From contig VXCM01000239.1 in assembly GCA_014773175.1 (NCBI GenBank), forward strand, positions 62,001 through 126,000: a stretch of 64,000 bases of DNA, read 5' to 3'. Both the position numbers and the translations under genes were made by a program. This DNA comes from Lucifuga dentata (taxonomy: Eukaryota > Chordata > Actinopteri > Ophidiiformes > Bythitidae). Shown piece by piece: positions 33,574-45,900 of the stretch (position 1 is its first letter; every line of letters starts with the position of its first letter). Below the pieces are notes generated by a model. That model did not search any database. It was not told the origin of the DNA and saw only the letters and a list, made by a program, of their open reading frames with translations.

Positions 33574-36500
33574 ATGCCGGCAGAGGAATCTCAGGGTGGG
33601 TTTAAACTCATAACACGGGACAGTTGTGACTACCGTGACTAGAACATTGTTGTCTGTGTGAGACTTGGCTTTTGATTTTGACTTTTTATATATTCAGTAA
33701 AAGTTGCAGTAACTCAACTGTTGGTTAGCATTAGTGCCTAAGCTCAATGCTAGGGCTAACTGACGGAGGTATGCTAACAGCTGGTAATACACAAAACAAA
33801 GTTTCTCAACCTCGGGGTCGGGACCCCACAGGAGGCCGCTTGATATCGTAGGCGAATTACAGGATATTTTTGCTGATTTCTACAGACAAGAGGACTTTTC
33901 CAAGACTTCTGAACTGTTGAAAACTTGATGAATATATCTGAAACATGCATTTTTTTAATCGAATTGTTAAAAAGCAGTTATTTAGTAATCCTAAATGTAA
34001 TAAGGTAGTCTCATTCAGTATGTTTACATGAGAAATTGCAGAGGGCTTATTTCAATTATAAGACAATGGATTGATTACATGATTTAGTAAATTGATTTAA
34101 AATCACATAATCTAGATCTGTTACTCAGAGTGTGCCAATGTTGAGTTATGCTGATTTCAAAGTAGCTATGGTTCTATGGTTTTACATGACATTTGAAAAA
34201 AACATCTGAAAAAACAGCATGGTTGAATAAGTACATCTAAAGTTAAAAATGTCCTGTGTCCTGACATCATATACTATGTTTCAATGTGATTAGAGAGGAC
34301 TACATCTTGAGTTATGCTATGCCATGCACACGTTAATTTACTCAAATTCACACTAGAGCTTTAAGTGTTGGAGTCATGAGCATGTTGAGACCAGACACAA
34401 GGCAGAAAAGGATGAGAAACACTGTGATAAATTTAAATTACTTTACATCATTGTTTTTTTTATTTTCAGGTGTTACCAAAATCGTGGACAACATTGCAAG
34501 GCTTTCACCGGACCTGTTGTCTGAAGCAGTATGTTTTATCTCTCTATTCACTTATTTGTATCCCCATGCTAGCTAAAGATAAATTTAATATTTTTACAAA
34601 TGGCCTTTAGTTTTTGATTACAATTGTAGTGATAATATTCAAATTCAACAATATAAATTTAAATCCTTAAAACACACTTGCAGTGATTTTGATGATTTTC
34701 AAAAATTGAACGTGATTAAAGGTTTGAATTGATTACCTTTGCAAGTGTATTCCTAAAGGCCAGTGTGTATTTCACCAGGGTTTGTCATATGGTTACCACT
34801 TATGGGAAAATAAGCTATGGCTGCAAAAAATAGCTGTATGATCACAATGAAAAAGGTACCAGTTTTTTGAATAGTGGCTGTTATTTCGTAATACATTTCA
34901 TACAGCATGAAAAGTGTAAATACCAATGATTTCTATTAATTTCTTCTGAAGGTTTTTATTGGTGATGTTCCTGAGCTGAACATTGACAGTTGTGATAGTG
35001 CAGCTATTGGGATGTTAAATATAAGCTATTAGCAGATACTGTATGATCTGCATAAATTGCATGGGGTGTTGAGTTGTTGCCTGAGAGGTTGTAGTTCTGT
35101 TAACTAATTGTATAATCTTCACAGTGTCAGCACATTCTGACTTATCTTCAAGGGCAGATCCCAGGGGTAGATTCAACTGAAATCTCTGATGTGAGTCAAC
35201 ATTTCCATAGAGTTTTTAACACTGAGTTGACCATCTTCACAAGTTCCTCTTTCATAACTTGTTTTTTTGTTCTCGGCAGAGATTTCAGAGAGCTGGAGTC
35301 AGACTTGACCACGAAAATCTACAGAACATTATCAGATTTCTCTTATTAACATTCAGGTATCTGTTATCCTGTTGTTGCTTCTGAATTTACTGTTTTTGTG
35401 TTCTCCCTTGTAAATCCACAGTAACGTTTTCCAATATTAATCACATCCATGTTTGCATGCTGATCATATTGAATGCTACAGTCCTGCAAAAGGCTAAATT
35501 AGTAGTCGCCAACCCGTCAATTGCGATCGAGAGGTACATCTTCACCACGTTCAAAGTTGATCTTTAAAGGTTAAAACTTAATTGCTACTATCTACCAATC
35601 TCTTTGGCTTCGACAAGACCCATTTGGTACGGTGTTATGATACGTTTTACAGTGCCCTGATTGGTTCAATCCCATTCCAATCAAATCTTCAACCAGGATA
35701 GCAGTTTACAGAGACCAGATTAGCTATGATGGAGGAGAAACACCGAAAGAAGTCTAAAGCTTACAACTTTCACTCTGAATGGGAACATGACTTTTTGTTA
35801 AGACAAACCCATCTGCCTTATCTGTCATCAAGCTGCTGCTCTCGCAAAAAAAAAAAAAAAAAAAANAAAAAGAGGCAACTTAGAGTGTCGCCACATCACA
35901 AGCCACCCAAAAGCACAACAAGCCAGTGGACAAAAATAAGGCAGCAACCGAGGCATCATTTCATATGAGTCGCCCTTTGGCTAAACACTTTACAGATGGA
36001 GAGTTGTTTAAGGAATAAAAAGATATAGAATTATTCCACATTTGATCTTCTGTATGGGCTTTTATTTCTTAAGTTTCTAAAAGAGAGATATTTGCTTTTA
36101 GTCTGACATGAAAAGTGCTCTTGGCTTAGAAAAGGTTGGCAACCACTGGGCTACAACATGCATGAAGAAGTGCGTTTTTGTACTGTGGATGCGGTAATAA
36201 AAAGTTTGTATTTCTAGGTCTGCTGGGAAGAGCAACCTCTCTGCAGATGAGCTTGTGTCAAGGCTGGAAGAAGGCAAGAGCAAGTGGCCCAAGGCTTCCC
36301 TGCAGGTGATGCACAGGTTATGGAGTGAACAGGGCACATCGGTCCACGCTCAGCAGGAAGCCTACGCCATGCTCAGCATTGGCCAGGTACGTACATCCAG
36401 GTTCAAACTCAATACGGCAGCCTCACTTATTTTAAACTTGGAGAACTGCCTGGAGAACTGTGACAAAGTGCTGACAATAAAATCAGTCTTGCTGCATGTT

Positions 36501-38083
36501 TGTAGTTGGTAGATATGCAGTGGAAACTTGGCATGGCGGTGAGTTCTGACTCCTGCCGCTCTCTCAACTCCCCATACGTGTCTCTGCTGCTGAAGATCGC
36601 TGAGCCCTCAGGACAGATCTGCCAGAAGTCTTTCGAGATGACCATTCCACAGTTCCAGGTCTGTAGGTCCTTGGTGATAATTCCGTAAACGTCATTAAGC
36701 GTTTCGGTTGAGATTTGATTTGTGTCGAATTAAGACGCTTCAGAGTCAGCTGAAAGAAAAGATTTCATTCACAAGCAAACGTGATTAGTCTTTTGCCTAT
36801 ACTACCACACTATTTCATTAGACATCACAGTCTGCTCTTTCATTTGCATTTCTATGCAGAGTTGAAAGGAAGAGTTATAAAAATATAAAGCGGTCATTCT
36901 GGATGAAAGCAAATCTGTTCCCAAATAAATCTATATGTGGGAAATATTACATTATCATCTTTCTATATAATTATTTTGTGACAAAAGTCTCATAAATATT
37001 GTGCTTTGCAGCTGTTTTATTGTGAAAATGTGAAATTGTGATTTTTTACTGGTAAAACTCTTAAAGGACCACCCATTTTGCTTGTTTGAGCTTAATATAT
37101 TAAATTTTCATACACATAACGTTACTGACAATCATTTCCCAAAGCATACTACTGGAACAGTGATTTTAAAAAATGTTCTTCCTACCTTCCAGACCGCCAC
37201 TGGTTTCAGTTCATTCTGGTACGCTATTAAAATCAACTTGCTGATACTTGAAACATTCTTGGGATAGGTAATCCATCATCGTGAACAAGATGTATATTCA
37301 GGTTTTTTTTTTAAGTTATGTAATTCTGGCATTTAAGCGCAGTAAAAAGCGCAGAGTGAATGTATGTATCCACCAGGGAATATATTCCCAAAAGAAGACG
37401 TGCGTTTATTGTAAAATTTAAATGACCGTGACTTCATAATTTTGCGTAACTATTAGCAGGTGAAACATCGATTTTTAAGGTGGGTGTAGTGCTTGAATAT
37501 TCGATTTTGAAATATTAAGAGATTTTGCAAAATATCAGGAAAGCTGAAATACGGTTTTATGCTTTGGGAAATGATTGTTANGAGATTTTGCAAAATATCA
37601 GGAAAGCTGAAATACGGTTTTATGCTTTGGGAAATGATTGTTAGTAACGTAACATGTATGAAAATTGAATATATACGGCTCAAACGTACAAACTATTTTG
37701 TATTTGCATTTTGTGGTATGGTCCTTTAAGTGTTTTCCCAGTGAAAAATTGCAATTTCAAACATAAAAATCATTTTGACTTGATGCAGGAACATGTGATT
37801 TTGAATACTTATGTATATATCATAACACATTCATATTGATATAAATCCATGGTAATTATCAAAGTATTAATGTTGTCATATCCCACATGCTTACCCCTTA
37901 ATATTTTCTCGTTTGAATACAGTGTTTACTTCCCACTCATCTATGACAGAGTCGTGCTTTTGCTTTCATAGCACATCAGTGTGAGCAATCAATAAATGTC
38001 ATTGATTTTGCCATTATTTTTGTTCTCTGCAGAACTTTCACAAGCAGTTCAAGGAGATGGCTGCTGTTATGGAGACTGTATGA
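33574..38083 (+). CDS. commd6: COMM domain-containing protein 6, long form, complete
   Basis: Seven plus-strand exons: 33574-33595 (MPAEESQ plus one base), 34470-34528, 35125-35190, 35280-35356, 36218-36386, 36506-36658 and 38033-38083 (stop TGA). They total 597 bp, or 198 residues. The phases join and the introns are GT-AG. Residues 132-198 are the COMM domain (LVDMQWKLGMAVSS, then CRSL, then FEMTIPQFQNF, ending AAVMETV), matching human COMMD6 closely. Residues 1-131 are an N-terminal helical region (ITKIVD-like VTKIVDNIARLSP, then CQHILTYL) typical of other COMMD proteins. The 85-residue human protein lacks this part. COMMD proteins assemble with CCDC22/CCDC93 (Commander complex) in endosomal recycling and affect NF-kappaB. 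Candidate poly-A signals are listed separately. Confidence 0.95.
34014..34205. repeat. Dispersed repeat A, copy 2
   Basis: It shares the ordered blocks ATAATCTAG-TCTGTT, CTGATTTCA and TTTACATGA-ATTTGAAAAAAA with 6560-6735. Edges are approximate and the class is unknown. Confidence 0.45.
35500..36148 (+). mobile_element. hAT element remnant with transposase N-terminal fragment
   Basis: Its termini are TAGTAGTCGCCAACC and, reverse-complemented, CAGTGGTTGCCAACC. Flanking 8-mers GGCTAAAT (35492-35499) and GGCTACAA (36149-36156) fit a decayed hAT 8-bp target duplication. From about 35750 the plus strand reads KSKAYNFHSEWEHDF, then, after a poly-A gap and frameshifts, a GNLE-type segment and LAKHFTDGELFKE. 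This resembles the N-terminal part of hAT transposases of the SCAND3/ZBED5-like group. Most of the enzyme, including the catalytic region, is missing. Confidence 0.75.
35845..35871. repeat. Poly-A tract with single-N gap at 35866
   Basis: The homopolymer and N interrupt the hAT transposase remnant. The run of Lys in the translation is an artefact of this tract. Confidence 0.9.
37061..37729. mobile_element. TTAA foldback MITE, copy 6
   Basis: The left end reads TTAAAGGACCACCCA, then TTTTGCTTGTTTGAGC. The right end reads GGCTCAAACGTACAAA, then GTGGTATGGTCCTTTAA. It lies in COMMD6 intron 6. A 62-bp segment is duplicated across the N at 37581. Confidence 0.85.
37519..37643. other. Single-N gap with 62-bp flanking duplication
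   Basis: 37519-37580 and 37582-37643 are identical copies around the N at 37581. This is probably an unmerged contig overlap inside a repeat. Confidence 0.85.
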
Positions 38084-38145
38084 TGGCCACAAGCACATCC
38101 ATATGTGCATCTGTTACAACAGGAACACACTCCGGCTGATGTGAA

Positions 38146-38650
38146 ATTAAAATGAAGAATACCTTGGCATGTCGTTTTGCCAACTTGTGGACAGAAATGG
38201 CCGCAAATATCAGTTGCCCTTTAAAGGGGGATTCCACTGATTTTACACATCAAATTCAATTCAGACTCTACTGCAATGATTTTAATATGCTGTTCATATT
38301 ACGTTTGAGTCCTTTGACGCTGGGGAAGAGCCGCACTGAATGAGCGGAGTTCTCTTAATGATGGGTCTCACAAAGCCCATTAGCTCCTAAAGTGTTACGC
38401 TTCAGCACTTCAGCTGTAAAAAAAAAACTGATTAAAAACATGTTCCTGCTTTGAATGCCAAGATCCAGGTATGACAAGTTTCATTTTAGGGACACTAACA
38501 TGTAATATATATTGTGCAGGTGCCATATTTCTTGTAATGAGTGTCTAACATTTATATGGTTTATTTTAATTTGACAGAGTTGGAATAAAATTTTCAGTTG
38601 TACTTGGTACTTTTTGACTACACAGAATAAAAGTACATGAGCAAAATAAA
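38146..38650 (+). terminator. Candidate COMMD6 polyadenylation signals
   Basis: ATTAAA lies at 38146-38151, 63 bases past the stop. AATAAA hexamers lie at 38584-38589, 38626-38631 and 38645-38650. The cluster of three suggests the main 3' end lies near 38660-38680. Which one is used cannot be told from sequence. Confidence 0.5.
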
Positions 38651-39234
38651 GCCAGCTGTTACATGTATCGCTATATATATTTTTCATTGAGGATAGGAAC
38701 TAATAATACCACCTAACTGGTCTTACAGCGTTGTTTATACTGTATGGTGGTTGCTAACTAAAAACTCATTTTTGTCCTGCAATGTGTCTTTAAGTTTGAA
38801 AATTTATGGAGTTATGTTATTCACATGAGCTGTTTACAGTAACACTTCATGATTTGTGTTAATGACTTAATTATAAGACCAATTATTGTGTTTTGTGTTT
38901 TCCATGTACTGGTACGCATATGGTTTGATTTTGAGTAGGACTTTGCCTTTTTTCTACTTTTGTCTTTTTTTCACTTGGGTATCACTTAATGGTGATGCAA
39001 TAAATAATCAGCAAGTAGTTATAAATCTGTATTGAATGGTTATTTCATTCCAAGTTTACAGCTCAGAACAAGCAAAAGCATAAATATGTGGACTTCTTTG
39101 ATTTTCTGTCATTCTTCATTGTATTGTTCTTTACATGGTGAACATATTGTTTTGACCTATTTTTGCACAACTGTTTCAAGGAAGTTTTGTTCCCACCTGA
39201 ATCGACTGGTTGATTGGATTGTTAGTATGACTAC

Positions 39235-39470
39235 TCAAAATGCTCCAAACCGATTTTGATGAAACTTGGAGGAAGGGTGGAGCATGGTCCAGGGAAGATC
39301 CCATTAAATTCTGGGTACCAAATGATTTCTTAACATTGTAAGATCATTTAGCATTTTTTTTTTTTTTGATATTTTTGTCAATTTCTTCAAAGGTAATAAA
39401 TCAATGAAAATAAAAATCTGGCATATTTATTGCTTGATAAACTATCAATTCAAAAACTTCCATGATAAAC
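39235..39470. repeat. Dispersed repeat B, fragment
   Basis: The blocks GATGAAACTTGGAGGAAGG, GGTCCAGGGAAGATCCCATT and AAATGATTTCTTAAC match the left part of the 8464-9541 copy. No right tip is present. Confidence 0.55.
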
Positions 39471-39601
39471 TTAAAAACTTATGTTTCCTATGACAAAACC
39501 ATTAAGTCTTCTTCTTCTTCTTTGTATAACTGCATGTAGTGGTTTGCACTGTTGCCTCAGCAAGAAGGTCCTGGGTTTGAATCTTTGTCACCCCCAGTGG
39601 A

Positions 39602-40247
39602 TTAAAGGACCATAACACCCATTTTGCATGTTTGAGTCCAATATATTCAATTTTCATACACATAATGTTACTGACAATCATTTCTCAAAGCATACTACTG
39701 GAATGANAATATATTCAATTTTCATACACATAATGTTACTGACAATCATTTCTCAAAGCATACTACTGGAATGATGAGTTAAAAAATGTTTTCCAACCTT
39801 CCAGACCTCCACTGGCTTCAGTTCATTCTGGTACGCTATTAAAACAACTTGTTGAAACTTGAAATGTTCTTGGGATAGGTAATCCATCATCACCAACAAC
39901 ACGTGTATTCAGGTTTTTTCGAATTGTCATAATTTTAGTGTTGAAGCACAAATTGCGGAGTGAATGTATGTCTCCATTGGGGAATATCGTACCAAAAGAA
40001 GAGCTGTGTTTATTAAAAAATTTTAATGACCGTGACTTCATAAGGCTGCGTAACTATTTGCAGGTGACACATTGATTTTTAAGGTGGGTGTATCGCTTGA
40101 ATATTTGATTTTGAAATATTAAGAGACTTTACAAAATATCAGGAAAGCTGAAATATGGTTTTATCCTTTGGGAAATGATTGGCAATAACCTTACGTACAT
40201 AAAATTGATGGGCTCAAAAATGCAAAATGGGTTGTATGGTCCTTTAA
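39602..40247. mobile_element. TTAA foldback MITE, copy 7
   Basis: The left end reads TTAAAGGACCATAACACCC, then TTTTGCATGTTTGAGTCC. The right end reads GGGCTCAAAAATGCAAAATG, then TTGTATGGTCCTTTAA. It includes a 67-bp duplication around the N at 39707, so the real element is about 578 bp. Confidence 0.88.
39640..39774. other. Single-N gap with 67-bp flanking duplication
   Basis: 39640-39706 and 39708-39774 are identical around the N at 39707. An assembly artefact is the simplest reading. Confidence 0.85.
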
Positions 40248-40423
40248 CGCTGATCATCCCCAGTGGAGATAGTATGAAAAAATCTATTCTCATTGTAAGT
40301 TTCAATTAAATTTTGCTTTCATGCACAGTAGACAGTTAACATCAAGCAAATACCATTATAAATACACAAAACACCAAAACAAAACCATGGTTCAGAACGT
40401 TACTAGATAGGGCCCCATGACCA

Positions 40424-40449
40424 TGTGTGTGTGTGTGTGTGTGTGTGTA
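40424..40449. repeat. (GT)13 microsatellite
   Basis: A clean dinucleotide run between two foldback copies. Confidence 0.95.
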
Positions 40450-40811
40450 TACTTGGAGACCTATAATCTGAAAACCTTTGAGAACCCCTGCTGGTCTCCA
40501 GTTTGTGTTTAACGGGCTGTGGGGAGGATAGTGGCTACTGTTTCAATGATGAGGTTATATATGGCATGGCCACTGTGCTATTTCTGGGACAGAGGGAGCG
40601 CTTGAAACTATGACATTTGGTAGGAGAGGGAATTCCTGCACCGCACAATGCACATTTAACTGTAATTACATCTACCCAGAAATGTTATTCAGCAAAACCT
40701 GTTTGCATACAGTGAGCTTGTAAAGTGTGGGTGTATTGAATATTGAACTACTGCATATGACTCACTGCCAACATACTTGGCAAAGTGTCTGCCTTGCTAT
40801 AGAGAAGTGGA

Positions 40812-41348
40812 TTTACAGGACCACACCAGTGGTTTTGCATGTTTGATCCCAATATGTAGAACCTGCACACACATCATTTTACTGACGACCACTTTCCAAA
40901 ACATACTACTGGAGCTATAAATATTATAGTTGTTTGTTTTCTATGTTTCAGACTGTCATTCGCTTCAGTTCATTCCACTGTGCTATTAAAAGCAACTTGT
41001 AGAGACTTGACACGTGCTTGAGATAAGTGATCTATCACAGTGAACGTGACATCTGTTCAATTTTTTTTAAAATTAACTTTATTTACCTAGTCCTTCACAG
41101 AGCTGCATTAAAAAAAAAAAAAATCCCATGGGAAGATTAAAAATGACCAATCTAATTTAGATGTATGTGTTAGCAAACTGAACATTGAAGTTTAAGGTGG
41201 GTGTATCACCTAAATATTTTCTGCAGAAAGATTAGGGGATTTGTTACAATACGATTTTATGTTTTGGAAAATGGTTGTCAATAACGTAACATGTATAAGT
41301 ATTCATTGTGGTTAATAAACACGCAAAATCACCGGTATGGTCCTTTAA
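40812..41348. mobile_element. TTAA foldback MITE, copy 8
   Basis: The left tip is diverged (TTTACAGGACCACACCAG, then TTTTGCATGTTTGATCCC). The right end reads ACACGCAAAATCACC, then GGTATGGTCCTTTAA. It lies directly before the GC-rich TBC1D4 upstream region. Confidence 0.8.
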
Positions 41349-42156
41349 GTACCTGGACTGCCACAAGGACACCGTACCCACATGAAGCATAAGGTAGTTC
41401 TTGTGCACATTGGGAAAGGCGGAGCTTCGCCTCCGTCACGTTGCACGCATCCACCCAGCGTGCCCTGCCCACTCCTCTGGCACATGGGACGGGTGGAAGG
41501 GATGCCGACGCGCAAAAGCCGCTCCGCCTCCAAGGCGTTGTGGAAGGAAGGATAACAGACGGAAGGCTGCTTGAAAGCGATCAGCAAGCATCAATATGCA
41601 TCTTATAGACGCTAACAAAGGAAAATACACGTGAACGAGATCAGTTTATATGCGGGTGGATTCTTTTTTTAGGAACCGGGAACTTCTGCGTCGTGGGGTT
41701 TTGCGCTGAAGAAAAGCGCCCAGAAATCAGATTTCTCTTTTACACTGGAGGCTTTCAAAGCCACGTTTTAGCAGCAGGGCTGGTGGGACAGTACAGTAGA
41801 GGACTGTTTGGTGTTTGACTCGCTGCCCACGCAAACAGCGGCGAGCCCAAGCCACAATTCCGTACGTGTGTAAGGAAAGTGTGTAGGTAAAGGTGGATGA
41901 CGTTAAGGAATCCTCCGCGGAGGGCTTTGAGGCTTCTGGATATGAGCTGCTGCAGCTGGTCGACATGCGAGCACATGCTGGTTTGTGCGTGTAATCGTCA
42001 GGCGAACTTTCACTGAGGATGTGGACATAAACGCTGTAAATCAGCTAATCTGACCGTTAGGTGAGGCTCGGCAGGGCAGAATGATAGATCGCATGTTCGG
42101 TTTTTGAAAGTAGTCTTCTCACGTTGCTGTCAGCGAGCTCTGGGTGGAACGTCGAC
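41349..42156 (+). promoter_or_regulatory. Presumed TBC1D4 promoter and 5' UTR
   Basis: This stretch is clearly more GC- and CpG-rich than the surrounding AT-rich DNA (for example ACGCGCAAAAGCCGCTCCGC at 41508-41527 and CCTCCGCGGAGG near 41911-41922), as expected for a CpG-type vertebrate promoter. No TATA box stands out. The transcription start is not determinable. Confidence 0.55.
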
Positions 42157-42946
42157 ATGGAGTGTCAGGATGAGAAGGAGAACAGCCCCCCCAAGTCTGA
42201 CAGGAGGTTCGCCTTGAGTTACATCGGCTGGTCCTCGCTGGACAGGCGGACCACGCTGCCCATGCTGCCGTGGCTGGTGGCTGAGATCCGGAGGAGAAGC
42301 GAGAAGGGGGACTGCGGTCCCGGTGTGCAGCCGAGAGAAGTTGAGCTGGTCCTGAACCCCCCCTTCATCCGATGCGTGCCCTCCAACAATAACAACTCCT
42401 CCGTCTTCATATTCGAGCATAAATCACAGCTCATCTCTCGCTTCATTCATAACAGCAATGATCTCAGCTATTTCGCCTACCTGCTCCGGGGCCAACCGGA
42501 CAACCCCGAGTCCGAGATGTCTTGTCACGTCTTCAAGGCCCGCGACCCCAACCAGGTAAGCCTGTCCGAGTCTGGACATGAATAGACCTGCAGGAGCAAC
42601 CGAGGACACACATCACAAACAAGTGCAAACACTGAGACAGTTTAACCAATACAGACTTCTGATTAAGTTTAACTTTTACAAACAAAAACAAAAGAAATCA
42701 ATATATTTATTATATTATTTCCAATGACCTTATTGTACTGAGCAGTATTGTCTCTATATTATAATTATATGTGTTTCAATGGAAAAACACCTCCCATTAT
42801 AATGATCTCATGATATTCCTTAGGGACAGAAAGATAATGTCCCAAAAGATCTATCCTATAATTCTGCTATGATGCCAGGGCTCAAAAAAAAAAAAAAAAA
42901 AAAAAAAAAANAAAAAAAAAATGCCAGGGCTCACAAGTGATATTTT

Positions 42947-42993
<47 letters not shown>

Positions 42994-45900
42994 CAATCAA
43001 TCAATTTATTTGTTCCCAAAGAACAATTAATTGTGTAGCAGTGAAACAGAAAACACAGGATTAAAAACATAAAACACATAAACACAAAATATACATAAAA
43101 ATAAGTGCAAACATATAGTACATAAGTTAAAATAAGGTAAATTTATAAGTTTAAAATGTACAATATATAAATGTACACACTTGCTAATATGTTGTAATAT
43201 TACAATGCATTGTCATGGACCTAATCCAGCTTTAACCATAAACACAAAATGAGAAAATCCTGAATTTAATGCTCCTTGATTACTGTGTCATTTAATTTCA
43301 ATCTCAGACAGCAGATTAGTGTTTGGGCAAAACATGTTTGTATTTTTGGTATTAAGTATTTAGGCCGCCGGTTGTCAGGGATGATACACTGAGCATCCTG
43401 GATTTTGGGGATGGTGCCTTTGTCGTGACAAGAACTCGGGCGACACAATATTGAGTCAGCACATTTACATGCTATGATCAGCACGCCATTCTTGAGTAAC
43501 CAACGAAAATCTGGTAGACAGTTGAATTTCAGGAAGGTGGGAGTTGAGAGTCAATGTGCTGTCATGTTTTTTTTTTGTTTTGTTTTTGTTGAAATGTGTC
43601 TTGCAACATATGTCTGAGCTGGCACTTCACTCAATATCTGACTCCAGTGATACTGATGTGTGTCTGTGAGGAAAACTTAGTGACTGAGTGATAAAATCCA
43701 TGTCGGGGGTAAGGCTTTAGGCAGTTTTTGTGGTTACGTACAGCACAGAATCACATGGTTTGGGATTGTGCCAAGATGGATTTTCCACACAGTGTAAGAC
43801 AAGTTGAAGTCTTGCTGCATTCGTCCATGTTCTGCTTGTTTCCTCAGTGAACCAGGAAACAGTCATAATACTGCTCGCTGATACGTAATCGTAATGTTCA
43901 TGTTTTTGTTGATGTGAAATGTGCTCATAGTGGCTGTATCACATTTCCTGTGGAACGTGCGAGGCCAGAGCAGGCTATTTGTCTGCTGGTGCAAGCTGAT
44001 AGTAGAAGAAGAAGCGAGTGTGAGACATGCATGTTGGAGGTGGTCTGGCCCCACTACCGGGATACGAGTTAAAGGCATCTTGAACATACCTCAAGCTGCA
44101 CGATTATGTAACAAAAACTGGTTTGGTTGCCAGCAGCTAGCAGCATGTGCGAGGTGAACCATGTGGAATGCATGTTTCATCCAGTCTGTAACGTGTTGCT
44201 TTTTAAAAACACCCTGTTACTAATCTGATTATTAACTAGTAATTTACTTTTTATAACACAGGCATTTTTATCACTTTTTTTTTCCCAGATGAGTTTCAAA
44301 ACATGGTAGATGTTTTACTTTTGGAAGAGGAACATATTCTTAATCTGTTCATAGTTTATGGAATAACAGGTGAGGACAGACTTTTGACAACAATTTTGTT
44401 TTAATAAGATGTGAAAGATTCAAATAAAATAACTGCATGTGGGCGTAATTAGCTCAAAGACAAATAATAGAAAGCTATTAGATTATCCAGACATGGAAAA
44501 CAACACCAGTGCTAATATAAAAGTGGAATGCTTCTTTGTGTATCTTCCTTTATTTGAAATATTGGATATGTTTTACTTCTTCAGCCTGAAATACAAGACC
44601 AGCCCTCATGAATCCATCTTAAAGGTTATTGATCCAACCATAATGACCTCAGCCAAGGAGGTTATGTGATTACTGGCGCTTGTTTGTCTGTTTGTTAAAA
44701 TCTTGAAAAGTTATGGGCGAATTTGGATGAAATTTGGGGCAGATAGATTATGTTGAGAGGAAGCAGTGATTAAATTTTGGAGTTGATCTAGATCATATGC
44801 TGGATCCGGGATCCAAAAGAAGTTTTTATTAGCCTATAAAATCAGTGGTAATTATCCAATTCCAATGAAATGTAGCTGCAGATACACTTACACACATTAA
44901 TTACATGATTGTGTATAGAAATACATGGCTAATATTGTTTCATAAGAAAATTTAATTTATTATTTATGTAAAAAGTTATTGTAAATAGATTATGACAATA
45001 AAAATTTGATTTGCTGGCATGAAATGTGGAAACTTGGTAAAATATTTGACATAAATACAGATTTTTGGGTGATATATGGCTCTTACATGGGGGGATTAAT
45101 CAGGAATTTTGTTGGCCTTGGTGGAGGTATGCGCTCTTGGCGTGCATTCTTGTTAAAAATGCATTAGATGTAGCCAGTCTGACAATTAAGGCCCAGTTAG
45201 TCATTGATCCACCATAGTATGGACTGTGGATTTGTGTAACCATGACGACAGGCCAATCACATTTTACCGTAATAGCAACACAAATCTTGAATAAAACATG
45301 AGAGCTACGCAATTCAAATAAACAGAGTGCGATGGAGAGTTAAGCTATAACCTTTTACCTGGCTCAGAGTCTGGGATACTCATTTACCTCCTCAGCGAGA
45401 CGGCATGGCTGCAGGCACAAATAGAACACTGACTCAAAAGTCAGCAAAACACAGACTGAGCCTGCACAGTGTAAACTTTTTTTTTTTAACTTAAGAAAAG
45501 AATATGCTGATGACCTGATGACTGTCTGCTAACATGATTAAGTTTCTTGCAAAAAGAGAAATCAGAGAACAGAGATTCTTGTCTGGTGTTGTGAGCTTCT
45601 GATAACGTGGATCAGTGAGCTGCTGCATTGACAGTGACTAGCAGCCAGGCTGAATTTTTGTTTCATTGTAATCTGTTTTACAACCAAACCAGCTTAGGCA
45701 TTTACAGTAATTCATTGTTAAAGTACCACACTGGTGATTTTGCATGTTTAAGCCAAATAAATGTTACTGACATACACATTGCATTACCGACAACCATTTT
45801 CCAAAACATAAAGTAACATGTTTTGCTAGTTTTTCTATTATTTTACCAAATCCCCTAATCTTTCTAAATCAAATATTCAGGTGATACTCTCACCATAAAA

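Larger units (their letters stand above)
33596..38032 (+). other. COMMD6 introns
   Basis: Intron 1 (33596-34469) holds dispersed repeat A and a fragment at 33797-33840 like the CTCAACCTCGGGGTCGGGAC end of a common DNA element. Intron 2 is 34529-35124. Intron 4 (35357-36217) holds a hAT remnant. Intron 6 (36659-38032) holds a TTAA foldback copy. No other exon is recognised. Confidence 0.7.
38084..42156. other. COMMD6-TBC1D4 intergenic region
   Basis: It starts with the COMMD6 3' UTR. It then holds a fragment of dispersed repeat B (39235-39470), two TTAA foldback copies (39602-40247 and 40812-41348), a GT microsatellite (40424-40449), and an isolated AGAACCCCTGCTGG repeat end near 40480-40495. 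The last 800 bp are GC-rich and form the presumed TBC1D4 promoter and 5' UTR. No other gene is recognised. Confidence 0.7.

Noticed and set aside
42124..42156. Possible upstream start for TBC1D4
   Set aside because: The frame's first codon there is TTG, not ATG. The first in-frame ATG, at 42157, has a good context.
42947..43005. Possible CRISPR-like or regulatory array
   Set aside because: It is a simple tetranucleotide repeat without spacers.
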